Assembly: GCA_910584435.1 (NCBI GenBank)
Contig: CAJUAP010000037.1
Location: 1 to 20,910 of the forward strand
Reading direction: 5' to 3'
Source: an uncultured Acetatifactor sp.
GTDB taxonomy: Bacteria > Bacillota > Clostridia > Lachnospirales > Lachnospiraceae
Length of the DNA: 20,910 nucleotides
Shown here: one piece after another, positions 7,204-15,114 of the stretch
Position numbering within the stretch: the first letter of the stretch is position 1
Layout: every line of letters starts with the position of its first letter
Program-made: the position numbers and the translations under genes
The notes under the pieces: generated by a model
Seen by the model: the letters and a program-made list of their open reading frames with translations, nothing else
The model's database searches: none
What the model was told of the DNA's origin: nothing

Positions 7204-7308
7204 ACAGAAGATAGGAATGTTGGCAGACAGGAATATTGGCAGGAAGGCAATGTCGGCGGACAGAAATGCCGGCAGACAGTGAATGATGACAGACAGAAAT
7301 ACTGGCAG
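7204..7308. repeat. Degenerate 16-17 bp tandem repeat
   Basis: Six imperfect units end at 7226, 7242, 7259, 7275, 7292 and 7308, with consensus ACAGRAATRYYGGCAG (first unit carries extra bases). They begin just after the pseC stop and fill most of the gap to the next gene. The unit length is not a multiple of three and no coding use is evident. Confidence 0.65.
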
Positions 7309-7389
7309 TGTGGGAATGAAAATGCCAGCATGGGTATTTGACGGTGAAAGAACAGGATGAAGGCGAGATGCACCGAAAGGAAAGAAGTT

Positions 7390-8670
7390 ATGGAATGCAG
7401 GGAGAAAGTGCGGCGTAGAAACAGGATTATTGACATAGCGGTATTTATAATACTGCTGGCGGGCGTGTCGGCTGTGACATTGGTGCTTTTTTACAGGCAG
7501 ACCATGGGGAATCCCGGTTCGTATCATTCGGATATGAAGGCTTATATTTTGGAAATGCAGGGCTTGGAGAGTGGGTATGAATTTCCTTATCCGATATTTT
7601 TCAAGCTTGGCGCGTTGATTCATCTATTTGCACCGCCGGAGCTGTCTGTGGCCATTGCTACTATGTTGTTGAACAGCCTGGGAATCATTGTGGCGAAGCT
7701 GGCCTTCAACCATTTGACATTGCAGGTACTGGAGGACGGACTTATATTGTGCAGGAGGGAACAGAGAGCCGATAAGAGCTGGCTGGCCGGGATTGTGATC
7801 AGCATGGCGGTGACGGGGCTGTTTTTTGTCTCTATGCTGTATCCTCCAACCGGAATATATCTGCCGGGAATCCGTTTTAAATACTTGGGAGTATTTACGG
7901 CAAATCCTTTTCACAATGCTACCTTTATGGTAGCCAGGCCGTTTGCGGTGCTGGCTTTTTTGTGGTATGTAAAGCTGCTCTCTGTGTATGAACAGGGGGA
8001 ACATAAGACGGCGGATTATGTGCTGTTTGCGGTTTTTCTGCTTTTGGCCACAATGACAAAGCCCAGTTTTACGCTTGTGATGGTAAGTACGGCAGGCTTG
8101 ATTATGCTGTTCCGCCTGTTTCGGGCAAAATTTCGTAACTTTATTCCCACGGTACAGCTGGGGTTATGCTTTGTGCCCACATTTCTGGATCTGTTATATC
8201 AGTTCAAAGGTGTCTTCGTGCCTGTAGAAGGGGAGGAAGGCGGTCTGGGGTTCTGCTTTGGCGAGGTGTGGATGCAGTACACTTCTAATTTTGTGCTGGC
8301 AGTGGGGCTTGCGGTAGGGTTTCCGCTGCTGGTGCTGGTGCTGAATTATAAGGAGTGCAGAAAAAATACACTGCTCTGCTTTTCCTGGCAATTGTATCTG
8401 GTGAGCTTTGCTGAAGCATTTTTTCTATATGAAAAAGGATTCCGCAAGTATGATTTCAATTTTTCCTGGGGGTACATGTATGGCATTTTCTTCTGTCATT
8501 TCTGTGCACTGGTGATGGTAATACGCAAAACTGCAGAAACGGTATCCGGACGGACCGGCCAGGGGAGGGCAGCCATACTGCTTGTGTGCCAGTGGCTGGC
8601 ATTCCTCGGCCATGTGGTCTGCGGTTTGTTCTATTTTAAGACGATTTTCGGCGGTGCAATGTATTACTGA
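7390..8670 (+). CDS. Polytopic membrane protein, possible GT-C-type glycosyltransferase
   Basis: I cannot assign a named family with certainty. The 426-residue protein has a basic N-terminus (MECREKVRRRNR) followed by about nine or ten hydrophobic segments. After the first segment the predicted outer loop reads NPGSYHSDMKAYILEMQG, with acidic Asp48 where GT-C enzymes usually place their catalytic Asp; this suggests a lipid-phosphosugar-dependent transferase. A long polar stretch near the middle (FKGVFVPVEGEEGGLGF) lies between helices. The start at ATG 7390 has AAAGGA upstream; an in-frame ATG at 7357 lacks a good ribosome site. It follows the PseC-like gene in the same direction and could use the sugar made there. 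It faces the minus-strand membrane gene across a 61-base gap in which I see no clear terminator. Confidence 0.65.
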   Translation: MECREKVRRRNRIIDIAVFIILLAGVSAVTLVLFYRQTMGNPGSYHSDMKAYILEMQGLESGYEFPYPIFFKLGALIHLFAPPELSVAIATMLLNSLGIIVAKLAFNHLTLQVLEDGLILCRREQRADKSWLAGIVISMAVTGLFFVSMLYPPTGIYLPGIRFKYLGVFTANPFHNATFMVARPFAVLAFLWYVKLLSVYEQGEHKTADYVLFAVFLLLATMTKPSFTLVMVSTAGLIMLFRLFRAKFRNFIPTVQLGLCFVPTFLDLLYQFKGVFVPVEGEEGGLGFCFGEVWMQYTSNFVLAVGLAVGFPLLVLVLNYKECRKNTLLCFSWQLYLVSFAEAFFLYEKGFRKYDFNFSWGYMYGIFFCHFCALVMVIRKTAETVSGRTGQGRAAILLVCQWLAFLGHVVCGLFYFKTIFGGAMYY

Positions 8671-8731
8671 TTGTACTCAAACAAAAGCAGAAAATTCCAG
8701 GGGACAAGTCCGGGCAGAATTTCGGATTTGC

Positions 8732-10417
8732 TCATTTATAATTACTGAGTGAGTCTGCAAGCAGCCCCAGGCCCCTGGCGGTGTAGGGCAGCAGTGTGAG
8801 GCCGTACAAGAAGATGTATCGTGCATTGGCTTCCCAAATCATATGGAACAGAAGGCCCCCGAAGACGCTGATAAGACCCAGGAAGACGGGCAGCCCTGAA
8901 ACAGCCGATTCAGAGGAAGGCGGTGTGTCGGGAATCAGAGTACGGCCGGAAACGGTATTGCTGTGTTCTGAGGATAAAGCATTGCCATGGGAGGATCGTT
9001 TCTGTCTTGAAAAAGTGAGGCAGAACCAGAAGGCACCCAGGTAAACAATGTTCTGGTATAGATTGCAGTAGGCGATGAGAATCCTGCTGTAATCCCCTTC
9101 ATAAAGGGATGTGAAGAAGGAACTCCGTCCGCCGAAGGTGGCCAGGGTAGCCTGGCGGCAGGCATAGGTGCCGTCGGCCCATTGGGATAGAAATTTACCT
9201 GCATAGAAGCGAACCGCGTAATCGGGATGCACGCGGAAATAAGATAACCGTTCCTGAATGGCTTTCCGGCTGATGGCCGTGGTTTCTTCGCTGTTCATTC
9301 CGGTGTCCTGGTAGGTATTAAAATTAAAGCCGTTATACCAGCCATTGGCACGGGAGGATTCCTGCATACCCATGGCGAAGTAAGATGAGGCAGGGACACC
9401 TGAACTGATGGTGCTGCCGGAACGAAATTCATAAAGCTTTTGAACACCGGGGAGAATCGTCACGGCACAGAGAATGTATGCACATGCAGTCAGGAGCAGG
9501 ACGAAGCGTTTTCCCCGCTGCTTGAAAGCGGTGCACAGCAGAACCAGAACCGCAGCTATGATATAGATCAGTGAATTTTTGCGCAGCATTACGCTTAATG
9601 TCAGGAAGAAAAGGCTTCCGGCAGCAAGAGCATAAGTGCCGGGAGCCGTTGTTTTGTCTGCCAGAAGCCGCAGGAGAAGATAGAATCCTATGGAGACGGC
9701 AGCAAAGGAAGGAATTTCTCCATATAAAAATGAGGTATACATGAGGAAGGGGCAGTTTGCTCCTGCTAACAGCAGGTACAGGCAATCTGTCCTTTCATCG
9801 TGCCAAAGTATGTGAATTGTTTTCTCCTGAAAAAGTATGATAATACAGCCCAATAGGATATAGATTATTTTCATAAAATGGTACGCATGCTGGTCTATGG
9901 GGATTAGATTCCAAATGCGGATTAAAATTTCCCAAAAGGCGGCAAGTCCTATCTGCTGAGGGTAGTAGGACAGATAGGAATCTGTGGGGTGGATAACGGA
10001 AGTATCTCCTGCGGCAAGGCTTTGGGCAATATCATATACGGAATAGGCGTCTGCCGCGGGAACGGTTTTGCCGAACAATATCTGCAGTATGCCGCAGGCG
10101 ATACACCAGGATAATACCAGAAGCCTCAGAAGACGATGGCGAGAGTGACGGGGAATGTGATATGCAGTCATCTTCCCGGAGGCATATGCTGCCGGGAACA
10201 GTAGAAACAAGCCCAGCAGGGCTGTGCCCGGAAGAGACAGGAAGGGATTGTCCCATTTCGTCAGTACTTCCTGGGTTTCCATATCGACAGAGCAGCATGT
10301 CAGGAGAAAACCGCAGATTAGGAATATGCCGGTGACCGCCAGCATTAGAATCCGGACAGAATGCAGACAGAACTGATATATTTTCTCAAGAAAATTTTTA
10401 TTGGGATTATGTTTCAT
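8732..10417 (-). CDS. GT39/PMT-like integral membrane glycosyltransferase
   Basis: The 561-residue protein has about twelve hydrophobic segments. Its first long outer loop reads PAADAYSVYDIAQSLAAGD (Asp123 near the start) followed by SYLSYYPQQIGLAAFWEIL, the arrangement of GT-C glycosyltransferases of the GT39/ArnT type, in which the first-loop Asp is catalytic. A polar outer domain lies at roughly residues 335-430, and the C-terminal part (about 465-510) is Ser/Arg-rich before two last helices. Such enzymes move a sugar from polyprenyl phosphate to a target outside the membrane. ATG is at 10417-10415, with AAAGGA upstream on the minus strand. It is the only large gene on this strand, converging on the gene at 7390. 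The acceptor is unknown. Confidence 0.7.
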   Translation of the reverse strand: MKHNPNKNFLEKIYQFCLHSVRILMLAVTGIFLICGFLLTCCSVDMETQEVLTKWDNPFLSLPGTALLGLFLLFPAAYASGKMTAYHIPRHSRHRLLRLLVLSWCIACGILQILFGKTVPAADAYSVYDIAQSLAAGDTSVIHPTDSYLSYYPQQIGLAAFWEILIRIWNLIPIDQHAYHFMKIIYILLGCIIILFQEKTIHILWHDERTDCLYLLLAGANCPFLMYTSFLYGEIPSFAAVSIGFYLLLRLLADKTTAPGTYALAAGSLFFLTLSVMLRKNSLIYIIAAVLVLLCTAFKQRGKRFVLLLTACAYILCAVTILPGVQKLYEFRSGSTISSGVPASSYFAMGMQESSRANGWYNGFNFNTYQDTGMNSEETTAISRKAIQERLSYFRVHPDYAVRFYAGKFLSQWADGTYACRQATLATFGGRSSFFTSLYEGDYSRILIAYCNLYQNIVYLGAFWFCLTFSRQKRSSHGNALSSEHSNTVSGRTLIPDTPPSSESAVSGLPVFLGLISVFGGLLFHMIWEANARYIFLYGLTLLPYTARGLGLLADSLSNYK

Positions 10418-10449
10418 AATGAAAGTTCCTTTCGGGATTTTTGAGCATG

Positions 10450-10662
10450 TTATCGGCCCATCATTTCAAGTGTAACCAATTTCTGCAGTGTTGTAAATAA
10501 GAAAAGGGAGAAAATCAGGGGCTGCATATTAAGGCAGGTGATAATCAAGAGGGGGAGGCTGCTGTTTGTAAAAAATATGGAAACGGAAAAAGCGCAGGGA
10601 ATGAACAGCAGCCAGGGAGTGTACAATGCCGGATTTGCGAAGTTTTGTACATTGACAAACAA
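10450..10662 (-). CDS. Small hydrophobic ORF, possible C-terminal remnant of a membrane protein
   Basis: This 70-residue reading has two or three hydrophobic segments (NPALYTPWLLFIPCAFSVSI, then LPLLIITCLNMQPLIFSLFL) and ends in polar residues, like the end of a polytopic protein. It lies 32 bases upstream of the minus-strand GT39-like gene, as an operon partner would. The only start is a TTG at 10662-10660 with no evident ribosome site, and an in-frame stop lies just upstream at 10674-10672. Its 5' end overlaps the promoter of the divergent PD-(D/E)XK gene. It may be a decayed gene cut off when the neighbouring gene arrived, or a chance reading. Family not recognised. Confidence 0.3.
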   Translation of the reverse strand: MFVNVQNFANPALYTPWLLFIPCAFSVSIFFTNSSLPLLIITCLNMQPLIFSLFLFTTLQKLVTLEMMGR

Positions 10663-10680
10663 ATGTTCTGATTATATAAT
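10652..10680 (+). promoter_or_regulatory. Perfect consensus sigma-A promoter
   Basis: TTGACA (10652-10657) and TATAAT (10675-10680) both match consensus exactly and are separated by 17 bases. The -10 lies in the 10-bp palindrome ATTATATAAT (10671-10680). Transcription would start near 10687, about 37 bases before the coding start. Confidence 0.9.
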
Positions 10681-10723
10681 AAGAATATAGACATAGTGTC
10701 CGCGTTCAGGGAGGAGGATGGAG

Positions 10724-11728
10724 ATGGATAAAATAAAGGGGAGTTTGGAGGTTCTCAGTGCTATGCAGGTTACGGCAGATACGGAAGGATTGGATGCCGA
10801 GAGTAAGACGTTGCTGCACAGCAGGGAGGTGTTGGCGGTCATACTTCAGGGGGCGGTGGAAGAATATGAAGGATACAGCCGGAAAGAAATTATGGACTTT
10901 ATAGAAGGTGATTCCATTACTGATACAAAGGAGGTATCCACAGGCAGAACCAATACACAGATACAGGGCAGCAATACAGAATTTGTCCAGCTTAATGAGA
11001 AGACATCAAACTTTGACGTGTTCTTTCGGGCCAGGAATCCGCAGCTTTCGATGGGCGGTGTATTGGTTAGCCTGCATATAGATATAGAGCCGCAGAAATC
11101 ATACAGGCCAGGCTATCCCATTGAAAAACGGGGAATGTATTATCTGGCAAGGAGTTTGTCATCGCAGCTGTCACTTGTCACAGATGCTGCGGATTACGGG
11201 GGACTGGAAAAATGTTACAGTATATGGATATGCAGGGATGAGATTTTAAAAGATGAGCGTTATAGCATATCTTTTTTTGAGATGTCCAATGTAAAAAATG
11301 TCGGCAGATGTACCATAGTAAGAGAAAATTATGATTTGTTGAAATTAGTGATTATCAGGCTGGGAAATAAGGTGTATAATGGAAGAGAAGAAGACGAAGG
11401 ATATGAACTGCTGCGTTTTCTGAATGCAATAATGTATCCGCATAGGGAGGATTTTATGGATACAATGTCGGAATATATTGATTTCTCTGATAATGAGGAA
11501 TTGTGGAAGGAGGTAGAGCACATGAGTGGATTGGGGCAGAGCATTCTGGAAGAAGGCTTGGAACAGGGGATAGAACAGGGGATAGAACAGGGAATACGTG
11601 CAATGGTTTTGGACAATCTGGAAGAGCAGATATCAAAAGATAAAATCATGAATAAACTTCAGAAGCATTTTCAATTGGACAGGGAGAGGGCAGAGCAGTA
11701 TGTTGAGAGGTATGCCGGGTCTGTATGA
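10724..11728 (+). CDS. PD-(D/E)XK nuclease family (Rpn/PDDEXK transposase-like) protein
   Basis: This 334-residue protein resembles the 'PD-(D/E)XK nuclease family transposase' proteins common in Lachnospiraceae. The nuclease core shows Asp98 in NFDVFFRAR, then VLVSLHIDIEPQKSYRPGYP with Glu122-x-Gln124-Lys125, followed by IEKRGMYYLARSLSSQL; homologues typically read 'INIEAQK...GYPIVTRGIYY'. The C-terminus carries the familiar GIEQGIEQGI repeat and a helical tail. Such proteins are DNA endonucleases linked to recombination, but their cellular role is unclear. ATG 10724 was preferred because GGAGG (10713-10717) ends six bases before it; ATG 10718 touches the ribosome site. It stands alone behind a perfect promoter, between glycan genes with which it shows no functional link. 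Confidence 0.82.
   Translation: MDKIKGSLEVLSAMQVTADTEGLDAESKTLLHSREVLAVILQGAVEEYEGYSRKEIMDFIEGDSITDTKEVSTGRTNTQIQGSNTEFVQLNEKTSNFDVFFRARNPQLSMGGVLVSLHIDIEPQKSYRPGYPIEKRGMYYLARSLSSQLSLVTDAADYGGLEKCYSIWICRDEILKDERYSISFFEMSNVKNVGRCTIVRENYDLLKLVIIRLGNKVYNGREEDEGYELLRFLNAIMYPHREDFMDTMSEYIDFSDNEELWKEVEHMSGLGQSILEEGLEQGIEQGIEQGIRAMVLDNLEEQISKDKIMNKLQKHFQLDRERAEQYVERYAGSV
11561..11596 (+). repeat. 12-bp in-frame tandem repeat coding for EQGI
   Basis: Three consecutive units GAACAGGGGATA, GAACAGGGGATA and GAACAGGGAATA encode EQGI-EQGI-EQGI; a degenerate fourth lies upstream. The unit length keeps the frame, so copy number can vary without breaking the gene. Confidence 0.9.
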
Positions 11729-11858
11729 ATGGCAGGCGGAAGTGAATATATGATAATGAGGAGTCCTGGTATAAATAATGGAAGGCGGGTTCTGTTTTGT
11801 ATCAGGATTTCTTCATAGAGAGGAGGCAGTTTCCTTTTGAGGGGAGGCTTTGGAATGA

Positions 11859-11887
11859 TTGACAGATATGTGAAATTAAGTTAAACT
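11859..11887 (+). promoter_or_regulatory. Possible promoter upstream of the GNAT gene
   Basis: TTGACA (11859-11864) stands 17 bases before TAAACT (11882-11887, four of six matches to consensus). It would give a leader of about 190 bases before the GNAT start. The 11729-12082 gap otherwise holds no recognisable gene: it has only a nine-codon reading with a ribosome site at 11855-11884 and a small GCCGCT/AGCGGC hairpin (12025-12044). Confidence 0.4.
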
Positions 11888-12082
11888 GAGAGAAATTTGA
11901 TGGGATAGTCTGAAAGGTGTTATAAAGAATCGTCCTTTTCGGAATTATGTACCCATGGAAAGCACCCTTATAAATATACATTGCAGGCATATACGATATA
12001 TTCCGGTATATAAACTGGAATTGAGCCGCTGCACTCCAAGCGGCGATACGAGCAAAAAGCGAAGCGTTTGCGGGGGATAATT

Positions 12083-12571
12083 ATGGATAATATTGAACTT
12101 TATTCAAATCAGGTTAATGAAGCGATTGAAGTCATGAGGGAAGTTGCTGTATGGGGACGAAACAAGGGCTTTCGTGTATGGCCGGGGGATTGGCTGACAA
12201 AAGAAAAATTGATTACAACAGATGCACGCCCAGAGAATTTCTATGTTGGTAAAATCGGTATTCATATAGTCTGCGCCTTTATTTTGCAATGGAATGACTC
12301 GGAATATTGGAACAATGCACAAAAGAATGAAGCAGTATATCTGCACAAATTTTGTGTAAGACGTGAGTTTGCAGGCAGAAATATGACAAAGTCTGTCATT
12401 GAAGCAATTAGAAAACTATGCAAAGAAAAAGGCATAAAGTATATCCGGTTAGACACGGCACTTGATGAGAAAAAAATTAGAAAGATATATTTGAATACAG
12501 GATTTAAAATTATCGATATTATAGATTATTCTAATGGACGTTCCATTGCATTGTATGAGCTGGATGTATAA
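12083..12571 (+). CDS. GNAT-family N-acetyltransferase
   Basis: The 162-residue protein carries the GNAT core in its second half: VYLHKFCVRREFAGRNMTKS, where RREFAGRNM corresponds to the acetyl-CoA pyrophosphate loop (Q/R-x-x-G-x-G/A), then KEKGIKYIRLDTALDEKKIR and IYLNTGFKIIDI, the C-terminal strand pair. It would acetylate an amine of a small molecule or protein; the substrate is unknown. ATG 12083 has a G-rich site (GGGGGA, 12072-12077) upstream; a TTG at 12068 is a poorer choice. The gene is richer in A and T than its neighbours, and 10-bp inverted repeats (AACTGGAATT at 12013-12022, AATTCCAGTT at 12571-12580) bracket it, which hints at separate acquisition. Confidence 0.8.
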   Translation: MDNIELYSNQVNEAIEVMREVAVWGRNKGFRVWPGDWLTKEKLITTDARPENFYVGKIGIHIVCAFILQWNDSEYWNNAQKNEAVYLHKFCVRREFAGRNMTKSVIEAIRKLCKEKGIKYIRLDTALDEKKIRKIYLNTGFKIIDIIDYSNGRSIALYELDV

Positions 12572-12612
12572 ATTCCAGTTAAAGAATATTTATTTTATTA
12601 CAAATGTTAAGC

Positions 12613-12626
12613 AGCGGAACGCTTTT
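12613..12626 (+). terminator. Weak terminator-like hairpin after the GNAT gene
   Basis: AGCG (12613-12616), loop GAA, CGCT (12620-12623) and a TTTT run. The stem is only four base pairs, so its function is doubtful. Confidence 0.25.
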
Positions 12627-12681
12627 ACGAAAAGGGAGTAAAGAATTTAAAGAGCAGGAAAAATGAGATGGAAGAAGAAAG

Positions 12682-15114
12682 ATGAACATATGGCATAGAA
12701 TAGATGAGTTAAAAGTATGGAAAAAGAAGTCTTTTTGTGTCACCATGGCTGTTATAGTGCTGATGGCTCTTTTGTGTCTGATTAAAATAGCAATGCCCTG
12801 TGGGGAATGGGAATATGAGTGTGAAGGCGGTCCGGCTTATGCGGAGGGCGGTTCAGACGGAGAAATGACAGTATGCGGCGGTATCTGTCTGAAGCCGGGG
12901 GTATATCGGATTGAACTGGCATATCATACGGATACGGATCTGGTGGCAATGTGCAATGTGACGGACGGCACGGTATTTTACAAAGGATTGCTTTCTAATG
13001 GGGAGCATATGTACAGCGGCCTCCGGCGGACAGGCTATGATATGTGGCTGTATGAGAGTACAGAGGATTTGAGAATTGTAGTTCCCTATGGCGGCGAGGG
13101 GAACCTGGAGATAGGAAGCGTAAGAATTATAGAGACGAATCAGCTCTGGACCATGCTGCTGAGTATGGTTCTGTGTATAGGAATTATCCTCTGTGCCTTG
13201 CAGATATTTTATTATTATGATAACCATTTCCATGTGTCTTTGTATAAAAAGCAGGTGTTTTTCTGGATTATGGTGATCAGTTTTATTGCGTCCATACCTT
13301 ATCTCTGCGGATATACCCTCACAGGGGCGGATTTGACCTATCATCTTCAGCGGATTGAAGGGGTGAAAGACGGATTGCTGGGGGGGCAGTTTCCGGTACG
13401 GCTGGAACCAAGATGGGTGTATGATCATGGCTATGCCAATGCGGTCTTTTACTGTAACAGCCTTCTCTATCTGCCGGCACTGTTTCGGCTGCTGGGCTTC
13501 CCTGTAATGACAAGTTATAATATATATTGTATTGTGCTGAACATTGCCACTGCATGGATTTCTTACTATTGTTTTGGGAGAATATTCAAGAAAAGCAGTA
13601 TAGGAATTGTCTGCAGCGCCTTGTATACCCTGTCGGTTTTCCGGATTTATAAGCTGATTCTTATGACTGCCGTGGGCGAAGGAACTGCAGTTACGTTTAT
13701 ACCGTTGGTGCTGTATGGCTTATATCGAATTCTGGCAGATTATCCGGAGGAGGAAGATTATAAGAGTGCAAAGGTGCCGCTCAAGCGGATAGAGAATTAT
13801 ATTTTTCTGCAAAAGGTGGAAGGCTATAAGAGTGCATGGGCGCCGCTTGCTATAGGGTTGAGCGGGTTGATTCAGTCCCATGTGCTCACATGCGAAATTA
13901 CTGCGATGGTTATGCTGCTGTTCTGCATTATTTATGTGAGGAAGATTTTCCGGCGGAAAGTATTATGGGAACTGCTCAAATGTGCAATTGTTACGGTGGG
14001 TGTCAATCTGTGGTTTCTGGTTCCGTTTCTGGATTACTATCTGACACAGGATATGCATATTAAAAATGTATCGGCACGAACCATTCAGGACAGAGGTCTT
14101 CATATTATGCAGCTGCCGTTCTATTTCCGCCATATGGAGGAAATCTTGCCAGGTGAAGAAAATCTGATACAGAATGCCCACCCGGTGGGAGTGGGACCGG
14201 TATTGTGTGTTGCTTTGGGGGTGTTCCTGCTTCTATGGATGACGGGAAGACTTGGAAAACAGGATAGAAAAAAATTGTCGGCTGCAGAAAAAAATTATTG
14301 TAGGAAAACGTCAGCTTTTACGGGAATGACATTTTTTGTGAAGACAGCTGTTTTCATTGGAATGCTTTTGATGTGCATGAGTTTGGAGGTGTTTCCCTGG
14401 GACAGGATTCAGGAAACGAATTCTGTGATGGCTGCATTGGTGAGCAGTCTTCAGTTCCCCAACCGGTTTCTGGGGTGGGGTACCGGGTGTCTGGTGCTGG
14501 TATTTGGATTCTGTGCATGGTATTTTGCGGAATATGGCAGAGAAGTATGGTTTCGATTTATGATGGGGGCGGCTGTGCTTGGCATCCTCATATCCAATAT
14601 GTATATTTTGGACCGAGTCAATGGGGAGCAGGAGTATTTTGAATTGTATAATGAGGAGGGAATGGGGTTTGGCTATATCTCCGGGGCGGAATATCTGCTT
14701 GAGGGCACTGATTGGGAGAAGCTGACTTTTGCGGATGCTGTGGCAGGCCAGGGAGTGGAAATACGAGACTATCGCAAGGAGTATCTGCGGGCAACGCTGC
14801 AATGTGTCAATATGGCCCGGTTTGACAGTTATGCGGAGTTTCCCATGCTTTGGTATAAGGGGTACAGGGCTGTGTGCGTCGAAACAGGACAGAAAATGCA
14901 GATTGGCGCCGGAGAGAATAATGTGATCCGTGTATTGCTTCCGGAAGGATTTGAGGGAACCGTTCAGGTGGATTTTGTCAGTCCTGTATATTGGAGGATC
15001 AGCGAGCTGGCCAGTGTGCTGACTTTGATGGCGTTGGCTGTAAGGCGGTGGAATATGGGGCAGAAAGATGCGTCTGAAATAATGAAGATAAAAAGGAATA
15101 GGAATGAGAATTGA
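12682..15114 (+). CDS. Large polytopic membrane protein with PTPS-related/YfhO-like architecture, putative GT-C glycosyltransferase
   Basis: The 810-residue protein starts with one membrane segment (about residues 18-38) and an outer beta-rich domain to about 150, followed by some ten further segments. The second outer loop reads TGADLTYHLQRIEGVKDGLL, then GGQFPVRLEPRW and GYANAVFYCNSLLYLPALFR. This is the signature of the '6-pyruvoyl-tetrahydropterin synthase-related' membrane domain, with Asp217 and His221 as likely active-site residues; FPWDRIQ and LQFPNRFLGW mark the late membrane part. The last 130 residues form another outer domain, as in YfhO. Despite the domain name there is no pterin link; a surface-glycan transferase is the likely role (inference). 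The start follows GGAAGAAGAAAG. It overlaps the next gene by 11 bases. A 22-codon duplication lies at 13753-13847. Confidence 0.7.
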   Translation: MNIWHRIDELKVWKKKSFCVTMAVIVLMALLCLIKIAMPCGEWEYECEGGPAYAEGGSDGEMTVCGGICLKPGVYRIELAYHTDTDLVAMCNVTDGTVFYKGLLSNGEHMYSGLRRTGYDMWLYESTEDLRIVVPYGGEGNLEIGSVRIIETNQLWTMLLSMVLCIGIILCALQIFYYYDNHFHVSLYKKQVFFWIMVISFIASIPYLCGYTLTGADLTYHLQRIEGVKDGLLGGQFPVRLEPRWVYDHGYANAVFYCNSLLYLPALFRLLGFPVMTSYNIYCIVLNIATAWISYYCFGRIFKKSSIGIVCSALYTLSVFRIYKLILMTAVGEGTAVTFIPLVLYGLYRILADYPEEEDYKSAKVPLKRIENYIFLQKVEGYKSAWAPLAIGLSGLIQSHVLTCEITAMVMLLFCIIYVRKIFRRKVLWELLKCAIVTVGVNLWFLVPFLDYYLTQDMHIKNVSARTIQDRGLHIMQLPFYFRHMEEILPGEENLIQNAHPVGVGPVLCVALGVFLLLWMTGRLGKQDRKKLSAAEKNYCRKTSAFTGMTFFVKTAVFIGMLLMCMSLEVFPWDRIQETNSVMAALVSSLQFPNRFLGWGTGCLVLVFGFCAWYFAEYGREVWFRFMMGAAVLGILISNMYILDRVNGEQEYFELYNEEGMGFGYISGAEYLLEGTDWEKLTFADAVAGQGVEIRDYRKEYLRATLQCVNMARFDSYAEFPMLWYKGYRAVCVETGQKMQIGAGENNVIRVLLPEGFEGTVQVDFVSPVYWRISELASVLTLMALAVRRWNMGQKDASEIMKIKRNRNEN

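Noticed and set aside
8671..8731. Bidirectional terminator in the convergent gap
   Set aside because: Only a loose pairing of AGCAGAAAATTC with GAATTT...TTTGCT is visible, with no compact stem or T run.
10671..10699. Divergent minus-strand promoter sharing the ATTATATAAT palindrome
   Set aside because: The minus strand reads TATAAT there, but the sequence 17 bases further (ACACTA) is not a -35 box.
12013..12626. attC-like or long inverted-repeat ends around the GNAT gene
   Set aside because: Besides the 10-bp repeat, other short matches (CCGCTGC/GCAGCGG, AAAAGCG/CGCTTTT) are not nested in mirror order, so they do not form one long inverted repeat.
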